Shown one piece after another: positions 1 through 7,970 of a DNA stretch of 64,000 nt. Made by a program: the position numbers and the translations under genes. Source of the DNA: an uncultured Mycobacteriaceae bacterium (GTDB lineage Bacteria > Actinomycetota > Actinomycetes > Mycobacteriales > Mycobacteriaceae); NCBI GenBank assembly GCA_902826815.1, contig CADEGF010000003.1:155110-219109 (forward strand), read 5' to 3'. Below the pieces are notes generated by a model that saw nothing but the letters and a program-made list of their open reading frames with translations, was not told where the DNA came from and searched no databases. How positions within the stretch are numbered: position 1 is the stretch's first letter; each line of letters begins with the position of its first letter.

Positions 1-53
1 TGAACGGACTCGGTGCACTGGCGGCGGCGTTGGTGTGGCACCTGTCAATGTGA
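1..53 (+). CDS. 3' end of a hydrophobic protein (partial)
   Basis: Frame 3 is open from the left edge of the window to a TGA at 51-53 and reads a hydrophobic tail ending LGALAAALVWHLSM, as at the last membrane helix of a transporter. It converges on the CGNR gene with a few bases of overlap. Only 16 codons are inside the window, so the family cannot be assigned and the frame could be chance. Confidence 0.3.
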   Translation, partial: NGLGALAAALVWHLSM

Positions 54-638
54 CGGTGCGCCGCGCTTGCGTGCCCTGAACTCGCGGTTCTTGAGCATGT
101 TTCCGCACGACGACATGTCGCACCAGGTGCCGCCGTGGTTACGCGAACGGTCGTAGAACGCCCACTGACAGTCGTCGTTACCGCAGGCCTTGAGCCGCGA
201 CCAGGTGCCGTCCCGTTGGGCGTCACGGATGATCAGCAACATCTCGACGAGCCGCGAATGCACCGAGTTGCCGGTAGCCGACAGCATGATCTCGCCGTGT
301 TCGTCGAAATCGGCGCGCGCGGTGCCGTCGGCGGCGACGTCGCGCAGCGGCGCGAGGGCGCTCGGGGTCGGCGGTGGGCCGCCCGCGTTGTGCACGAGCA
401 TCGCTCGCAAACCCTCGCGGACACCGCGGAGGCGCGCCAGGTCGTCGTTCCGCAACTCCGAGTGGGCGCTTAGCAGGCCGTTGGCCACCAACCACGGTTG
501 GGCGTCGGCCGGGTCGGCGAGCCTGTCAGGGCCGTCGGGCAGCTCGGCGGTGTTGACCAGCGCCTGGATCCGGCCGAGCTGATCTGGCGCCGGCTTGGAC
601 TCGGTGTCCCCCAGCCAATGCGTATGCGACGACGGCAT
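45..638 (-). CDS. CGNR zinc-finger (ABATE-type) putative transcription regulator
   Basis: The 197-residue protein ends in a CGNR zinc finger. Two Cys pairs, in KACGNDDC and WCDMSSCGN, are separated by the usual YDRSRNHGG linker and followed by a basic tail (NREFRARKRG). The N-terminal part fits the ABATE domain found in this family, which is regarded as stress-related DNA-binding regulators. I prefer the ATG at 636-638 over one 48 bases upstream. A TTGCTT-17-TACACT promoter ends 6 bases before 638, giving a leaderless start, and the upstream ATG lies inside a palindrome. The gene is divergent from the one at 755, and repeated GTGACCGGT-type sites between them suggest self-regulation and control of that neighbour (inference). 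Confidence 0.8.
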   Translation of the reverse strand: MPSSHTHWLGDTESKPAPDQLGRIQALVNTAELPDGPDRLADPADAQPWLVANGLLSAHSELRNDDLARLRGVREGLRAMLVHNAGGPPPTPSALAPLRDVAADGTARADFDEHGEIMLSATGNSVHSRLVEMLLIIRDAQRDGTWSRLKACGNDDCQWAFYDRSRNHGGTWCDMSSCGNMLKNREFRARKRGAPSH

Positions 639-644
639 GGAACG

Positions 645-717
645 AGTGTACGACCGCGTGACCGGTAAAGCAATTTGACTAGTCATGCGTGACCGGTGTA
701 GCGTTTTTACCAGTCAC
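645..717. promoter_or_regulatory. Divergent promoter region with repeated operator-like sites
   Basis: Minus-strand promoter: TTGCTT (668-673), 17-base spacer, TACACT (645-650). Plus-strand promoter: TTGACT (675-680), 18-base spacer, TAGCGT (699-704). Superimposed are GTGACCGGTAAA (658-669), GTGACCGGTGTA (689-700), GTGACTGGTAAA on the minus strand (706-717), and the perfect palindrome TGACTAGTCA (676-685). The sites cover both promoters, so a bound protein would block both directions. The adjacent CGNR protein is the obvious candidate binder (inference). Confidence 0.6.
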
Positions 718-754
718 AGAATGGCAACGGTTTCATCGAAAAGAGGACAGCATC

Positions 755-1243
755 ATGAGTGGGATCAGGATTTCCGTCGGCTTTCTCTCCACCGGTCAGA
801 TTCACGATGCGGTACGGCGCGACGATGCGACGCGGGTTTCCGTCCGCACACGCGTGATCGCCAGACTCAGGGCAGGCAAGCTCGACCGGATGCTGGCAGT
901 CGGCGTGCCTGCGCCCGAAGGCAGTGCACTGGCCGTCCATGCCGCGCGGTTGATGTCCGTGCGTGAGCGTGAGGCCGTCGCCCGCTCACTTCGCCGCACA
1001 CTCCATGATGCGTACAGTCGCAACGCTCTGATGGCGTCGCGGACGGCGCTGCACGTGCCAAATGTGAAGGCGGCCAAGGACCGAATCGACCAAGTCACGT
1101 TGCGGTTGCACTCGCCGAGGCCGGTGACTCCGCGTGGCGTCGCGCGACTGCGGGTGCTGTTGTCCGACGGGTCGGGGCCGATGTACCGGTATGGCCGCGG
1201 CGACCTCGAGGGCCGGCTTGGCGCGGCACTGGCGGAGCTGTAG
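755..1243 (+). CDS. Conserved hypothetical protein, basic, 162 aa
   Basis: I do not recognise a domain. The ATG at 755 follows an AAGAGGACA ribosome site, and the protein starts MSGIRISVGFLS. It is Arg- and Ala-rich and probably alpha-helical, without a signal peptide or membrane helix. A central stretch (REREAVARSLRRTLHDA) is amphipathic, and two Met residues sit near the C-terminus. Expression probably comes from the TTGACT/TAGCGT promoter shared with the divergent CGNR gene. Its function may relate to what the CGNR regulator senses, but nothing in the sequence shows what that is. Confidence 0.65.
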   Translation: MSGIRISVGFLSTGQIHDAVRRDDATRVSVRTRVIARLRAGKLDRMLAVGVPAPEGSALAVHAARLMSVREREAVARSLRRTLHDAYSRNALMASRTALHVPNVKAAKDRIDQVTLRLHSPRPVTPRGVARLRVLLSDGSGPMYRYGRGDLEGRLGAALAEL

Positions 1244-1251
1244 CCGTCGTT

Positions 1252-2268
1252 CTACGGCCGCAGTACCGCGGCGCCGGAGACGCGGCCCGCGGCCAGATCG
1301 GCGAGCGCGACATCGGCGCGGCCCAGCGGATACTCGGGCGTCGTCACATCGATGTGGTGGCGGCCGGCGAAAGCCAGGAACTCACGGGCATCCTCGCGGG
1401 TATTGGATGTCACCGAGCGCACCTGGCGCTCGTAGAACAAATGCCGTTCGTAGTTCAGCGCCGGGATGTCGCTGAGGTAGATACCCGCAATGGCCAGTGT
1501 GCCGCCACGGTCGAGTGCCTCGAGCGCAGGCGACACCAGCTCGCCGACGGGCGCGAACAGAATGGCGGCATCGAGTTTCACCGGCGGCGCCGCGTCGGCG
1601 TCCTGAGCCGAAGCCGCGCCAAGCGACAGCGCCAACTCTCGTGCGGCTGCGCCTCGCGTCATCACGTGCACCTCGGCGCCCTCGGCGAGCGCCACCTGCG
1701 CCGTGATGTGTGCGCTGCCGCCGAAGCCGTAGATACCGAGCCTGCCGCCGACCGGAAGGTCGGCGCGCATCAGGGAGCGGTAGCCGATGATTCCTGCGCA
1801 CAGCAGCGGGGCCAGTTCGGCATCGGAGTACCCCGGGGGCAGCGGGTGAGCGAAAGCTGCTGGGACCGTAGTGAATTCGGCGTAGCCACCGTCGGCGTCC
1901 CAGCCGGTGTAGAGCGAGCGCGGGCACAGGTTCTCCCGGCCACGGAGGCAGAATGTGCACTCCCCACATGTGTGCCGCAGCCAGGCGACGCCGACGCGAT
2001 CCCCGACGCTGAATTCGTCTCCGCTGTCCTCACCGAGCCCGACGACCTCGGCGACCACCTCATGCCCGGGTATCACGCTCGGCCGGTGAACCGGGAGGTC
2101 GCCTTCGGCGACGTGCAGATCGGTGCGGCACACTCCGCAGGCCCGCACCGCGACGAAGAGCTCGCCCGATGCAGGCGACGGCACCGGAGCCGTTACGCGC
2201 TCCAGCGGATGCGTGTCCATGCGACCAGGACTGCGCACCCGCCACGCGGTCATCGAGGTGTTGTTCAT
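1252..2268 (-). CDS. adhA: Zinc-dependent alcohol dehydrogenase (AdhA-like)
   Basis: This is a 338-aa medium-chain dehydrogenase. The catalytic zinc ligands are visible as CGVCRTDLH and GHEVVAEV. The structural zinc lobe carries [15 protein letters not shown], and the Rossmann motif is [10 protein letters not shown]. Position next to a YeaQ-type gene and apa matches M. tuberculosis Rv1862 (adhA). Such enzymes oxidise alcohols or reduce aldehydes with NAD(P)H in the cytoplasm; the substrate cannot be read here. The ATG at 2266-2268 is used, though an ATG five codons later is possible since no clear ribosome site exists. Upstream lie a tandem 17-bp duplication and two GAACGTTC palindromes that look regulatory. 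Confidence 0.85.
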   Translation of the reverse strand: MNNTSMTAWRVRSPGRMDTHPLERVTAPVPSPASGELFVAVRACGVCRTDLHVAEGDLPVHRPSVIPGHEVVAEVVGLGEDSGDEFSVGDRVGVAWLRHTCGECTFCLRGRENLCPRSLYTGWDADGGYAEFTTVPAAFAHPLPPGYSDAELAPLLCAGIIGYRSLMRADLPVGGRLGIYGFGGSAHITAQVALAEGAEVHVMTRGAAARELALSLGAASAQDADAAPPVKLDAAILFAPVGELVSPALEALDRGGTLAIAGIYLSDIPALNYERHLFYERQVRSVTSNTREDAREFLAFAGRHHIDVTTPEYPLGRADVALADLAAGRVSGAAVLRP

Positions 2269-2275
2269 ACGCGAC

Positions 2276-2348
2276 GAACGTTCCTAACCGGTCGAATTCT
2301 CCGCTCAAATATCAACGGGTCTCAAATATCAACGGGTAAGGAACGTTC
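2276..2348. promoter_or_regulatory. adhA upstream region: tandem 17-bp duplication between inverted GGAACGTTC boxes
   Basis: CTCAAATATCAACGGGT occurs twice with no spacer (2304-2320 and 2321-2337). On the minus strand each copy offers a -35-like TTGATA. The duplication is framed by the palindrome GAACGTTC at 2276-2283 and 2341-2348. Extended flanks are inverted copies (GTTAGGAACGTTCG against GTAAGGAACGTTCG). This arrangement looks like an operator pair around a duplicated promoter for adhA (inference). Confidence 0.5.
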
Positions 2349-2360
2349 GGCAGGGTTGCA

Positions 2361-2663
2361 CTAGTTCTTGCGCTGCACCATCCCCACAAGCCAAAGCAGG
2401 ATCACCGATCCAAGGATCGCGGTGAACAGCGTGAACCACCATCCGCCCGCAGCGGTGTCGAGGAAGAAGCTCAGCAGGAAGCCGCCGATCAGCGCGCCGA
2501 CGATGCCGATCACGATGTTCATCAGAATGCCCGAGCCGCCGCCCTTGACGATCTTGCCTGCGATCCAGCCGGCGAGCGCGCCGATGATGATGTAGCCGAT
2601 CCAGCCGACACTGGTCAGTGTTGTTGACCGAGCGGCCAACTCGGTCACAGTAATGGCATCCAT
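2361..2663 (-). CDS. GlsB/YeaQ/YmgE-family small membrane protein
   Basis: The 100-aa protein has three hydrophobic helices with Gly-rich packing (IGYIIIGALAGWIAGKIVKG, a central LMNIVIGIVGALIGG, and a C-terminal helix). GWIAGKIVKGGGSG is the family hallmark. Members are inner-membrane proteins called stress-response or transglycosylase-associated; no biochemical activity is established. The ATG at 2663 follows AGGAG at 9 bases. Position between adhA and apa matches M. tuberculosis Rv1861. Confidence 0.85.
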   Translation of the reverse strand: MDAITVTELAARSTTLTSVGWIGYIIIGALAGWIAGKIVKGGGSGILMNIVIGIVGALIGGFLLSFFLDTAAGGWWFTLFTAILGSVILLWLVGMVQRKN

Positions 2664-2788
2664 CTCCGCGATCTCCTGCCTGTTGGCGCCCAACGCGACC
2701 GCTGGGCCAACCTCCGGTATACGCCCGAAGCGTAACGATTCAGCCGTCGAATCGGATACGAACAAGATCAAACGGACGGGTGAACGAA

Positions 2789-2820
2789 AAACGGCCGACC
2801 CCAATGTGGGTCGGCCGTTT
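2789..2820 (-). terminator. Intrinsic terminator after apa
   Basis: A perfect 13-bp stem (AAACGGCCGACCC, loop of 6, GGGTCGGCCGTTT) lies 12 bases past the apa stop. On the minus strand it is followed by a T-rich run (GTTTTTCG). This is a textbook intrinsic terminator, unusual in mycobacteria where U-tracts are often missing. Confidence 0.8.
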
Positions 2821-2831
2821 CTCGATTGTTG

Positions 2832-3953
2832 TCAGCCCGCGGGCATCATTCCCGGTGCGTTGGCCGGGTCCACAGGAACCCCGACTCCGACCGGTGGACG
2901 CCCCGGTGCTGGCGGCGGCGCATTGGGATCCGGCGGCGGCGCATTGGGATCCGGCGGCGGTGCATTCGGATCAGCAGGCGGTGCATTGGGATCCGCGGGT
3001 GGCGGCGCTGCGTTCGGGTCCGGCGGCGGCGGCGCGGGCGGCGCCCATGGCCGGATGGAATTGGCGAGCGCGACGGCCGCACCCTTGTCGACGGGATTGT
3101 TGGTGGTGCCCAGCCAGACCACGAACCACCGCTCGTTGCGCTGGCCGCGCGGAGTCAGGGGCTGACCGGGTGCCACTGTGGGCGTCGCGTTGCCGACCAC
3201 CCCGGCCCAGATCTGGCCGGTGGGCTTGGCGGTATCGGTGAACTTCACGTCATAGGCGGAGAACGCGCCTGGCATGGACTCAGATCCGAGCGCGCCGTTC
3301 TCCTGACCGACCCGGGTGCCGGGGAACGGCATGAAGAACTCGCCCATATCGGAGGCCAACCGGGTGGCCGCCTTGCCGTTGTCGGCCTCGGCGCCCGCGA
3401 ACAGCTTCATGTCCAGCCTGCCCAGCAGCACGCTGGTGTCGTTGGCGGGCTGCTCTCCCGGCGCGGGCGCAGGCGTTCCCTCGGGCCCCGCCTTGGTCAG
3501 CAGCGCCTGCCCGTAGGACAACTGAGTGGAGTCGGAGACCTTCCAGCCGGCAGGCAGTACGTAACTGAAGCCACCCGCAGCGTTGTCGATGCGGCCGGGC
3601 TCCGGTGCGGGCGGCGCAGGCGGTGCGTTCGGATCGGCCGCAGGTGGCGGTGGCGCGTTCGGATCGGCAGGCGGCGGTGGCGCGTTCGGATCGGCAGGCG
3701 GTGGCGCGTTCGGATCGGCAGGTGGCGGCGGCGCATTGGGATCGGCCGCAGGTGGCGGCGGCGCATTGGGATCGGCAGGCGGACCCTGCATAAAGGTATT
3801 GCCTCCGGGCGCAGGCTCGGGCGACGGCTCAGGGTCGGCCTGGGCCACGGACGGCAGCGTGAGAGCCACCACCGCGGCGCCTGCCAGCGCGGCCATCACC
3901 AAGCTCTTGGCGCGGCGATTGCGGAGTTCAGGGATCGCGTCCGGCACATGCAT
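2832..3953 (-). CDS. apa: Apa/MPT32-like alanine- and proline-rich secreted antigen (fibronectin-attachment protein)
   Basis: This is a 373-aa exported protein. A basic N-terminus and hydrophobic core end at the cleavage-like AQADPEP. A low-complexity region of repeated ADPNAPPP units leads into a globular core ([49 protein letters not shown]), and a second Pro-rich repeat region closes the protein. M. tuberculosis Apa (Rv1860, about 325 aa) has the same plan and is O-mannosylated and binds fibronectin and lectins. This copy is longer because of extra repeats. It sits downstream of modC but has its own promoter (TTGCGT-16-TAGTTT) ending 7 bases before the ATG, suggesting a leaderless transcript. 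Confidence 0.9.
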   Translation of the reverse strand: MHVPDAIPELRNRRAKSLVMAALAGAAVVALTLPSVAQADPEPSPEPAPGGNTFMQGPPADPNAPPPPAADPNAPPPPADPNAPPPADPNAPPPPADPNAPPPPAADPNAPPAPPAPEPGRIDNAAGGFSYVLPAGWKVSDSTQLSYGQALLTKAGPEGTPAPAPGEQPANDTSVLLGRLDMKLFAGAEADNGKAATRLASDMGEFFMPFPGTRVGQENGALGSESMPGAFSAYDVKFTDTAKPTGQIWAGVVGNATPTVAPGQPLTPRGQRNERWFVVWLGTTNNPVDKGAAVALANSIRPWAPPAPPPPDPNAAPPPADPNAPPADPNAPPPDPNAPPPDPNAPPPAPGRPPVGVGVPVDPANAPGMMPAG

Positions 3954-3960
3954 GCAGACG

Positions 3961-3988
3961 AAACTACAGTGTTGCTGTCGTGACGCAA
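3961..3988 (-). promoter_or_regulatory. apa promoter (leaderless type)
   Basis: On the minus strand, TTGCGT (3983-3988) and TAGTTT (3961-3966) are separated by 16 bases. The -10 box ends 7 bases before the apa ATG. The 150 bases between it and modC hold no open frame worth calling. Confidence 0.5.
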
Positions 3989-4138
3989 GTGTGGGGCGGT
4001 CTCAAAGTGTTTCGCTGTGAGGTTGCTGACAAGCTAATAGCAAATGCTAGCGCCTTGGTTGAAAGTTGCTGGCACAACGAGCTGGCCGCGCGGTGCACGC
4101 GAAGTTCGTTCATTTGATCGACGCGCGTCCGCCGCCCG

Positions 4139-5224
4139 TTACGCGACGGGATGAACGGTGACCTCCTGCGCCTTGACCGAGAAGTAAACGCGCTCCCCCG
4201 GGACGATCCGAAGTTCGCTCGCGGAATCGGTGGTGATATCAGCGGCGATCCCCGGGGCACCGTTCGGTTGCTCTTCGGCGCGCACGCGAAGGGCGGGACC
4301 CCTACTGTCCAGTTCGGCCACCACCACCTCGACGGTGTTTCTCGGGCTGCCGTGCGGCTTGTCCCGATAAATAGCGACGGCCGCGGGCGGGAAGAGCGCT
4401 ACCGCGGGTCGTCCGACCACGACGTCCGGCGCGGGGTTGCCGTGCCAGGCCGCGCCCCATTCGGTATTGAGAGCGCCATCGGGTCCCGCGGTTCCGCTGA
4501 CGAGGTTCACCCCGGCGAAGCGAGCGCCAAAATGACTCCGCGGTGCAGCCAAAACCGATGCTGTGAAACCGGATTCGACGATACGGCCGGAGTCGATGAC
4601 CACTACCCGATCGGCAAGTGTCAACACGTCGAGGACGTCGTGCGTGACCAAGACCGCTGACCTGCCGTTCTCTGTCAGTTTGTCACGCAAGAGCTTTCGC
4701 ATCGCCGAAGCGGTCGAGACATCGAGTCCGGCGAGCGGTTCATCGAGCAGCAACACATCGGGCTCTGCCGCAAGGGCGCGAGCGACCGCGACGCGTTGGG
4801 CCTGGCCACCCGACAACTGCTTCGGCATGCGGTCGGCAAGGCCCCCTGCGTCGACCTGGCTCAGCCAGTGCACGGCGGCTTCGTCGGCCTTTCGGCGGCG
4901 TCGCCTGCGCTGACCGCTTCGCGGTGCGAACGCAACGTTGGCGGCGACACTCATGTGTGGGAACAACAACGCATCCTGGAGCAGCATGCCGACCCTGCGC
5001 GCGTGCGTCGGCACGAATACCCCGGAAGCGGTGTCGGTGAGCAACCGATCGCCGAGCCGTATCACTCCCGGTTCGGGACGGACCAGGCCTGCAATCACGT
5101 GAAGCGCGGTCGACTTGCCCGCGCCATTGGGCCCCAGAATGGCCAGCACTTCGCCTGCGGCTGTAGCGAATTCGATGTCGACGCCGCGGCCTTCGACGAC
5201 GGCGCGCACGTGCATATCCGTCAT
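4139..5224 (-). CDS. modC: Molybdate ABC transporter ATP-binding protein ModC
   Basis: The 361-aa ABC ATPase has Walker [10 protein letters not shown] near residue 30, signature [15 protein letters not shown], Walker [13 protein letters not shown] and switch VTHDV. A C-terminal TOBE-type domain, about residues 270-361, binds oxyanion or regulates in ModC proteins. A run of six arginines ([10 protein letters not shown]) sits before the signature. The ATG overlaps the modB stop (ATGA), so the two are translationally coupled. The product energises molybdate import for molybdenum-cofactor enzymes. No modA gene is next to it, unlike in M. tuberculosis, so the binding protein must be elsewhere or missing. 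Confidence 0.9.
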   Translation of the reverse strand: MTDMHVRAVVEGRGVDIEFATAAGEVLAILGPNGAGKSTALHVIAGLVRPEPGVIRLGDRLLTDTASGVFVPTHARRVGMLLQDALLFPHMSVAANVAFAPRSGQRRRRRRKADEAAVHWLSQVDAGGLADRMPKQLSGGQAQRVAVARALAAEPDVLLLDEPLAGLDVSTASAMRKLLRDKLTENGRSAVLVTHDVLDVLTLADRVVVIDSGRIVESGFTASVLAAPRSHFGARFAGVNLVSGTAGPDGALNTEWGAAWHGNPAPDVVVGRPAVALFPPAAVAIYRDKPHGSPRNTVEVVVAELDSRGPALRVRAEEQPNGAPGIAADITTDSASELRIVPGERVYFSVKAQEVTVHPVA

Positions 5225-6030
5225 GCGGCACTTCCTGCCATCGCCGAACCCGATCGCAGTGTCCTGGTACCGAGGCCGAGCACAACGACGGCCGCGACCG
5301 CGACCAACAACACCGAGAGGGCGACGGCTGCGTCGGCGTCGGTTTCCCGTTGCAGGTAGATCTCGAGCGGCAGTGTCCTGGTGACCCCTTCGCGTGAGCC
5401 GGCGAACGTCAGCGTGGCTCCGAACTCCCCCAGCGACCGAGCGAACGCCAGCACCGCCCCCGAGACCAGGCCGGGCGCAAGAAGCGGAAGAGACACCCGC
5501 CACCACACCGTCGTCGGCCGTGCTCCGAGCGTCGCCGCCACCACGTCGTAGTCACGGCCCGACGTGCGTGCCGCGCCTTCGAGTGCGATGACGAGGAACG
5601 GCAGCGACACGAAGGTCTGGGCCAGCACCACCGCGGTCGTCGTGAACGCGATCCGGATGCCTGCGGCGTCGAGATACTGGCCGACCAGCCCGAGCCTGCC
5701 GAACGCATACAGAAGTGCGATACCGCCCACCACCGGCGGCAGCACCAACGGCAGCAACAGCAGCGGGCGCAACATTTGCACCGCCCTGCCGTCGTTGCGG
5801 GCGAGCACGAGTGCCAGCGGAACGCCGAAGAGCACGCACAGCAGCGTGCTGGCGGTTGCGGTCTTCAGGCTCAGAAGCAGCGCCGCGCGGGAGGAGTCGC
5901 TGGTGATGAGTGTCCAGAACTGCGGCCAGTCGACCTTCGCGATGATGGCCACCAGAGGCAGCACGACGAACAATGCCCCGACCGCGGCGGGGAGGTAGAT
6001 CCAGCGCGGCAGCGCAGGCGCGGTAGTCAC
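5221..6030 (-). CDS. modB: Molybdate ABC transporter permease ModB
   Basis: This is a 269-aa integral membrane permease with about five to six helices. It carries the EAA loop ([20 protein letters not shown], then [12 protein letters not shown]) that contacts ModC. Sequence and order match M. tuberculosis Rv1858. The GTG at 6028-6030 has an AGGG 8 bases upstream; a TTG two codons earlier is possible. The gene is first in the modBC operon because modA is not between it and the divergent SDR gene. The gap holds only about 165 bases, including a short direct repeat. Confidence 0.85.
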   Translation of the reverse strand: MTTAPALPRWIYLPAAVGALFVVLPLVAIIAKVDWPQFWTLITSDSSRAALLLSLKTATASTLLCVLFGVPLALVLARNDGRAVQMLRPLLLLPLVLPPVVGGIALLYAFGRLGLVGQYLDAAGIRIAFTTTAVVLAQTFVSLPFLVIALEGAARTSGRDYDVVAATLGARPTTVWWRVSLPLLAPGLVSGAVLAFARSLGEFGATLTFAGSREGVTRTLPLEIYLQRETDADAAVALSVLLVAVAAVVVLGLGTRTLRSGSAMAGSAA

Positions 6031-6040
6031 CAACAAAACC

Positions 6041-6063
6041 CTAGGTCACCACGCTAGGTCACC
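6041..6063. repeat. Direct repeat CTAGGTCACC upstream of modB
   Basis: CTAGGTCACC occurs at 6041-6050 and 6054-6063, just upstream of the modB start, where modA lies in M. tuberculosis. It could be an operator pair or a by-product of the deletion that removed modA. Nothing else coding is visible between 6064 and 6197. A TAACAT box at 6135-6140 is a possible -10 for the SDR gene. Confidence 0.35.
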
Positions 6064-6197
6064 GAAGCATTGCAGGTCGGGATCGTGCTGCCACGGATGT
6101 GCGCGTCGGGTTTCGCCGAATAGCTACCGTCCAGTAACATCGTCCGCGGATCGCCGCCACGACGGCGGAGATCCCGCGCTAACAGGAGGTCATGGCG

Positions 6198-6866
6198 ATG
6201 GAGGTGCTGGTCACCGGCGGAGATACGGATCTGGGTCGCACGATCGCGGAGGGTTTTCGCGATGCGGGCCACCGAGTGGTGATCTCCGGCTCACGCCGCG
6301 ACGATCTCGAAGTGGCGGCCAAGGAGCTCGATGTCGACGCGATCGTGTGCGATAACACCAGCGCGGCCAGCCTCGAAGACGCCAGGACCCTGTTTCCGCA
6401 TCATCTCGATGCGATCGTGAATGTGCCTGCCCCGCTCTGGGACTCGGGTGATCCCCGCACGTACTCTCTTGCCGACCACGCCGCGGCATGGCGCAACGCG
6501 CTGGACGCGACGATGCTCTCGACCGTGCTCACCGTTCAGGTGGTCGGCGACCATCTGCGCTCGGGCGGCACCATCATCAGCGTCGTCCCCGAGAACCCGC
6601 GCGACGGTGGCGCCGACGCCGCGATCAAGGCCGCGGTGTCGAACTGGACCGAGGGCCAGGCCACGCACTTCGGCACCCGTGGGATCACCGTCAACGCCGT
6701 GGCGTCGGGCCGCAGCGCGCAAGAGGGTTATGCAGGTCTTGGCAGCTCAGCGCCGGTCGCAGGCGAGATCGCCCGGCTCGCGTTGTTCCTGAGCACGCCT
6801 GCCGCGCGCCACATCACCGGGCAGACGATGCACGTCAGCAACGGTGCGCTCGCCAAAGTCGGCTGA
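6198..6866 (+). CDS. SDR-family protein (Rv1856c-like)
   Basis: The 222-aa Rossmann protein starts MEVLVTGGDTDLGRTIAEGF, which supplies the TGxxxxxG dinucleotide motif, and ends with the SDR-like HITGQTMHVSNGAL. Where active SDRs have YxxxK, this protein reads AIKAAVSNWTEGQ, with no tyrosine. Catalysis may therefore be altered or lost. The second ATG is chosen because AGGAGG ends 8 bases before it; an in-frame ATG at 6192 is only two bases from that site. The gene is divergent from modB and 66 bases upstream of an F420-type oxidoreductase, matching the Rv1856c-Rv1855c order of M. tuberculosis. Confidence 0.8.
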   Translation: MEVLVTGGDTDLGRTIAEGFRDAGHRVVISGSRRDDLEVAAKELDVDAIVCDNTSAASLEDARTLFPHHLDAIVNVPAPLWDSGDPRTYSLADHAAAWRNALDATMLSTVLTVQVVGDHLRSGGTIISVVPENPRDGGADAAIKAAVSNWTEGQATHFGTRGITVNAVASGRSAQEGYAGLGSSAPVAGEIARLALFLSTPAARHITGQTMHVSNGALAKVG

Positions 6867-6887
6867 TATTCCCGCGTTCGCCCGAAG

Positions 6888-6914
6888 CTAAAGCGGGGTG
6901 ATCGCCCCGCTTAG
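6888..6914 (+). terminator. Hairpin between the SDR and LLM genes
   Basis: CTAAAGCGGGG and CCCCGCTTAG pair around a six-base loop with one bulged A. No U-tract follows, so this could be a U-less mycobacterial terminator or an mRNA-processing hairpin just upstream of the LLM gene. Confidence 0.45.
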
Positions 6915-6932
6915 TTGTGGTTACGTGAAGGT

Positions 6933-7862
6933 GTGACCATAAAACTCGGACTTCAGATACCCAACTTCACTTACGGCACCGGCGTCGCCGAGCTGTTTCC
7001 CACGGTCATCGCGCAAGCTCAGGAAGCCGAAGCCGCAGGCTTCGACTCGGTGTTCGTGATGGACCACTTCTATCAACTGCCCGGCCTAGGCACCCCCGAT
7101 CAACCGATGCTCGAGGCGTATACCGCTCTTGGCGCGCTGGCCGCGGCCACCGAGCGTGTCCAACTCGGCACCTTGGTCACCGGCAACACGTACCGCAATC
7201 CGACCCTGCTGGCCAAGGCGATCACGACGTTGGATGTCATCAGTCAGGGCCGCGCCATCCTCGGCATCGGCACCGGCTGGTTCGAGTTCGAGCACGACTC
7301 GCTCGGCTACGATTTCGGCACCTTCACCGACCGCTTCAACCGGCTCTACGAGTCACTCGAGATCATCCTGCCGATGCTCGCAGGCGAGCGCCCGACGTTC
7401 ACCGGCAAGTACTACCGCAGCCAGGAGGCGATGGCCGAGCCCCGATTCCGCGACCACATCCCGCTGATGATCGGCGGCAGCGGTGAGAAGAAGACGATTC
7501 CGTTGGCGGCCAAGCACTTTGACCACCTCAATATCATCGCAGGGTTCAACGATCTGCCTCGAAAGGTGCAGGCGGTCAAGGAGAGCTGCGAGAAGATCGA
7601 CCGCGACCCGGCCACGCTGGAGACCAGCACGCTCGTCATGGCGCTCATCGACGAGAACGTGACGGCCGACATGATCCCCGACGACTTCAAGCAGCAGGCG
7701 GTCTATGGCGGCCCCGAGCAGGTTGCCGACCAGATCAGGACCAAGGTGCTCGATGCGGGCGTCGACGGGATCGTTCTGAGCCCCGTCACGAACGTTTCCG
7801 GATACCACCAGGGGGCCATCACCGCCGTCGCTGAAAAGCTTAAGCCGCTGCTGGAGGGTTAA
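6933..7862 (+). CDS. LLM-class (luciferase-like, probably F420-dependent) oxidoreductase
   Basis: The 309-aa protein begins VTIKLGLQIPNF and has the bacterial-luciferase TIM-barrel pattern (AEAAGFDSVFVMDHFYQLPG, LGTLVTGNTYRNPTLLAKAITTLDVISQGRAILGIGTGW). Mycobacterial members usually use coenzyme F420; the substrate is unknown. It corresponds to M. tuberculosis Rv1855c, between the SDR gene and ndh. The GTG at 6933 is preferred because an upstream TTG frame would start inside the preceding hairpin; a GAAGG lies very close upstream, so translation signals are weak. Confidence 0.85.
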   Translation: MTIKLGLQIPNFTYGTGVAELFPTVIAQAQEAEAAGFDSVFVMDHFYQLPGLGTPDQPMLEAYTALGALAAATERVQLGTLVTGNTYRNPTLLAKAITTLDVISQGRAILGIGTGWFEFEHDSLGYDFGTFTDRFNRLYESLEIILPMLAGERPTFTGKYYRSQEAMAEPRFRDHIPLMIGGSGEKKTIPLAAKHFDHLNIIAGFNDLPRKVQAVKESCEKIDRDPATLETSTLVMALIDENVTADMIPDDFKQQAVYGGPEQVADQIRTKVLDAGVDGIVLSPVTNVSGYHQGAITAVAEKLKPLLEG

Positions 7863-7895
7863 ACACGCTCTAACGTGGCAAATCTCACCTAGTTG

Positions 7896-7919
7896 CCCGC
7901 TCCCGAAAGGATGCGGGCG
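7896..7919 (+). terminator. Hairpin upstream of ndh
   Basis: GCCCGC (7896-7901) and GCGGGC (7914-7919) can pair around a 12-base loop in the 108-base gap between the LLM gene and ndh. It may end the upstream transcript or structure the ndh leader; there is no U-tract. Confidence 0.3.
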
Positions 7920-7970
7920 GCTACGGTAGACGCTGTATTGAACGTGAAGCCCTTCGAGGAGCAACAGCTG

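Noticed and set aside
6054-6272. 72-codon minus-strand frame between the SDR gene and modB as a possible modA remnant
   Set aside because: The translation shows no similarity that I can see to ModA; it reads across the SDR start and ribosome site.
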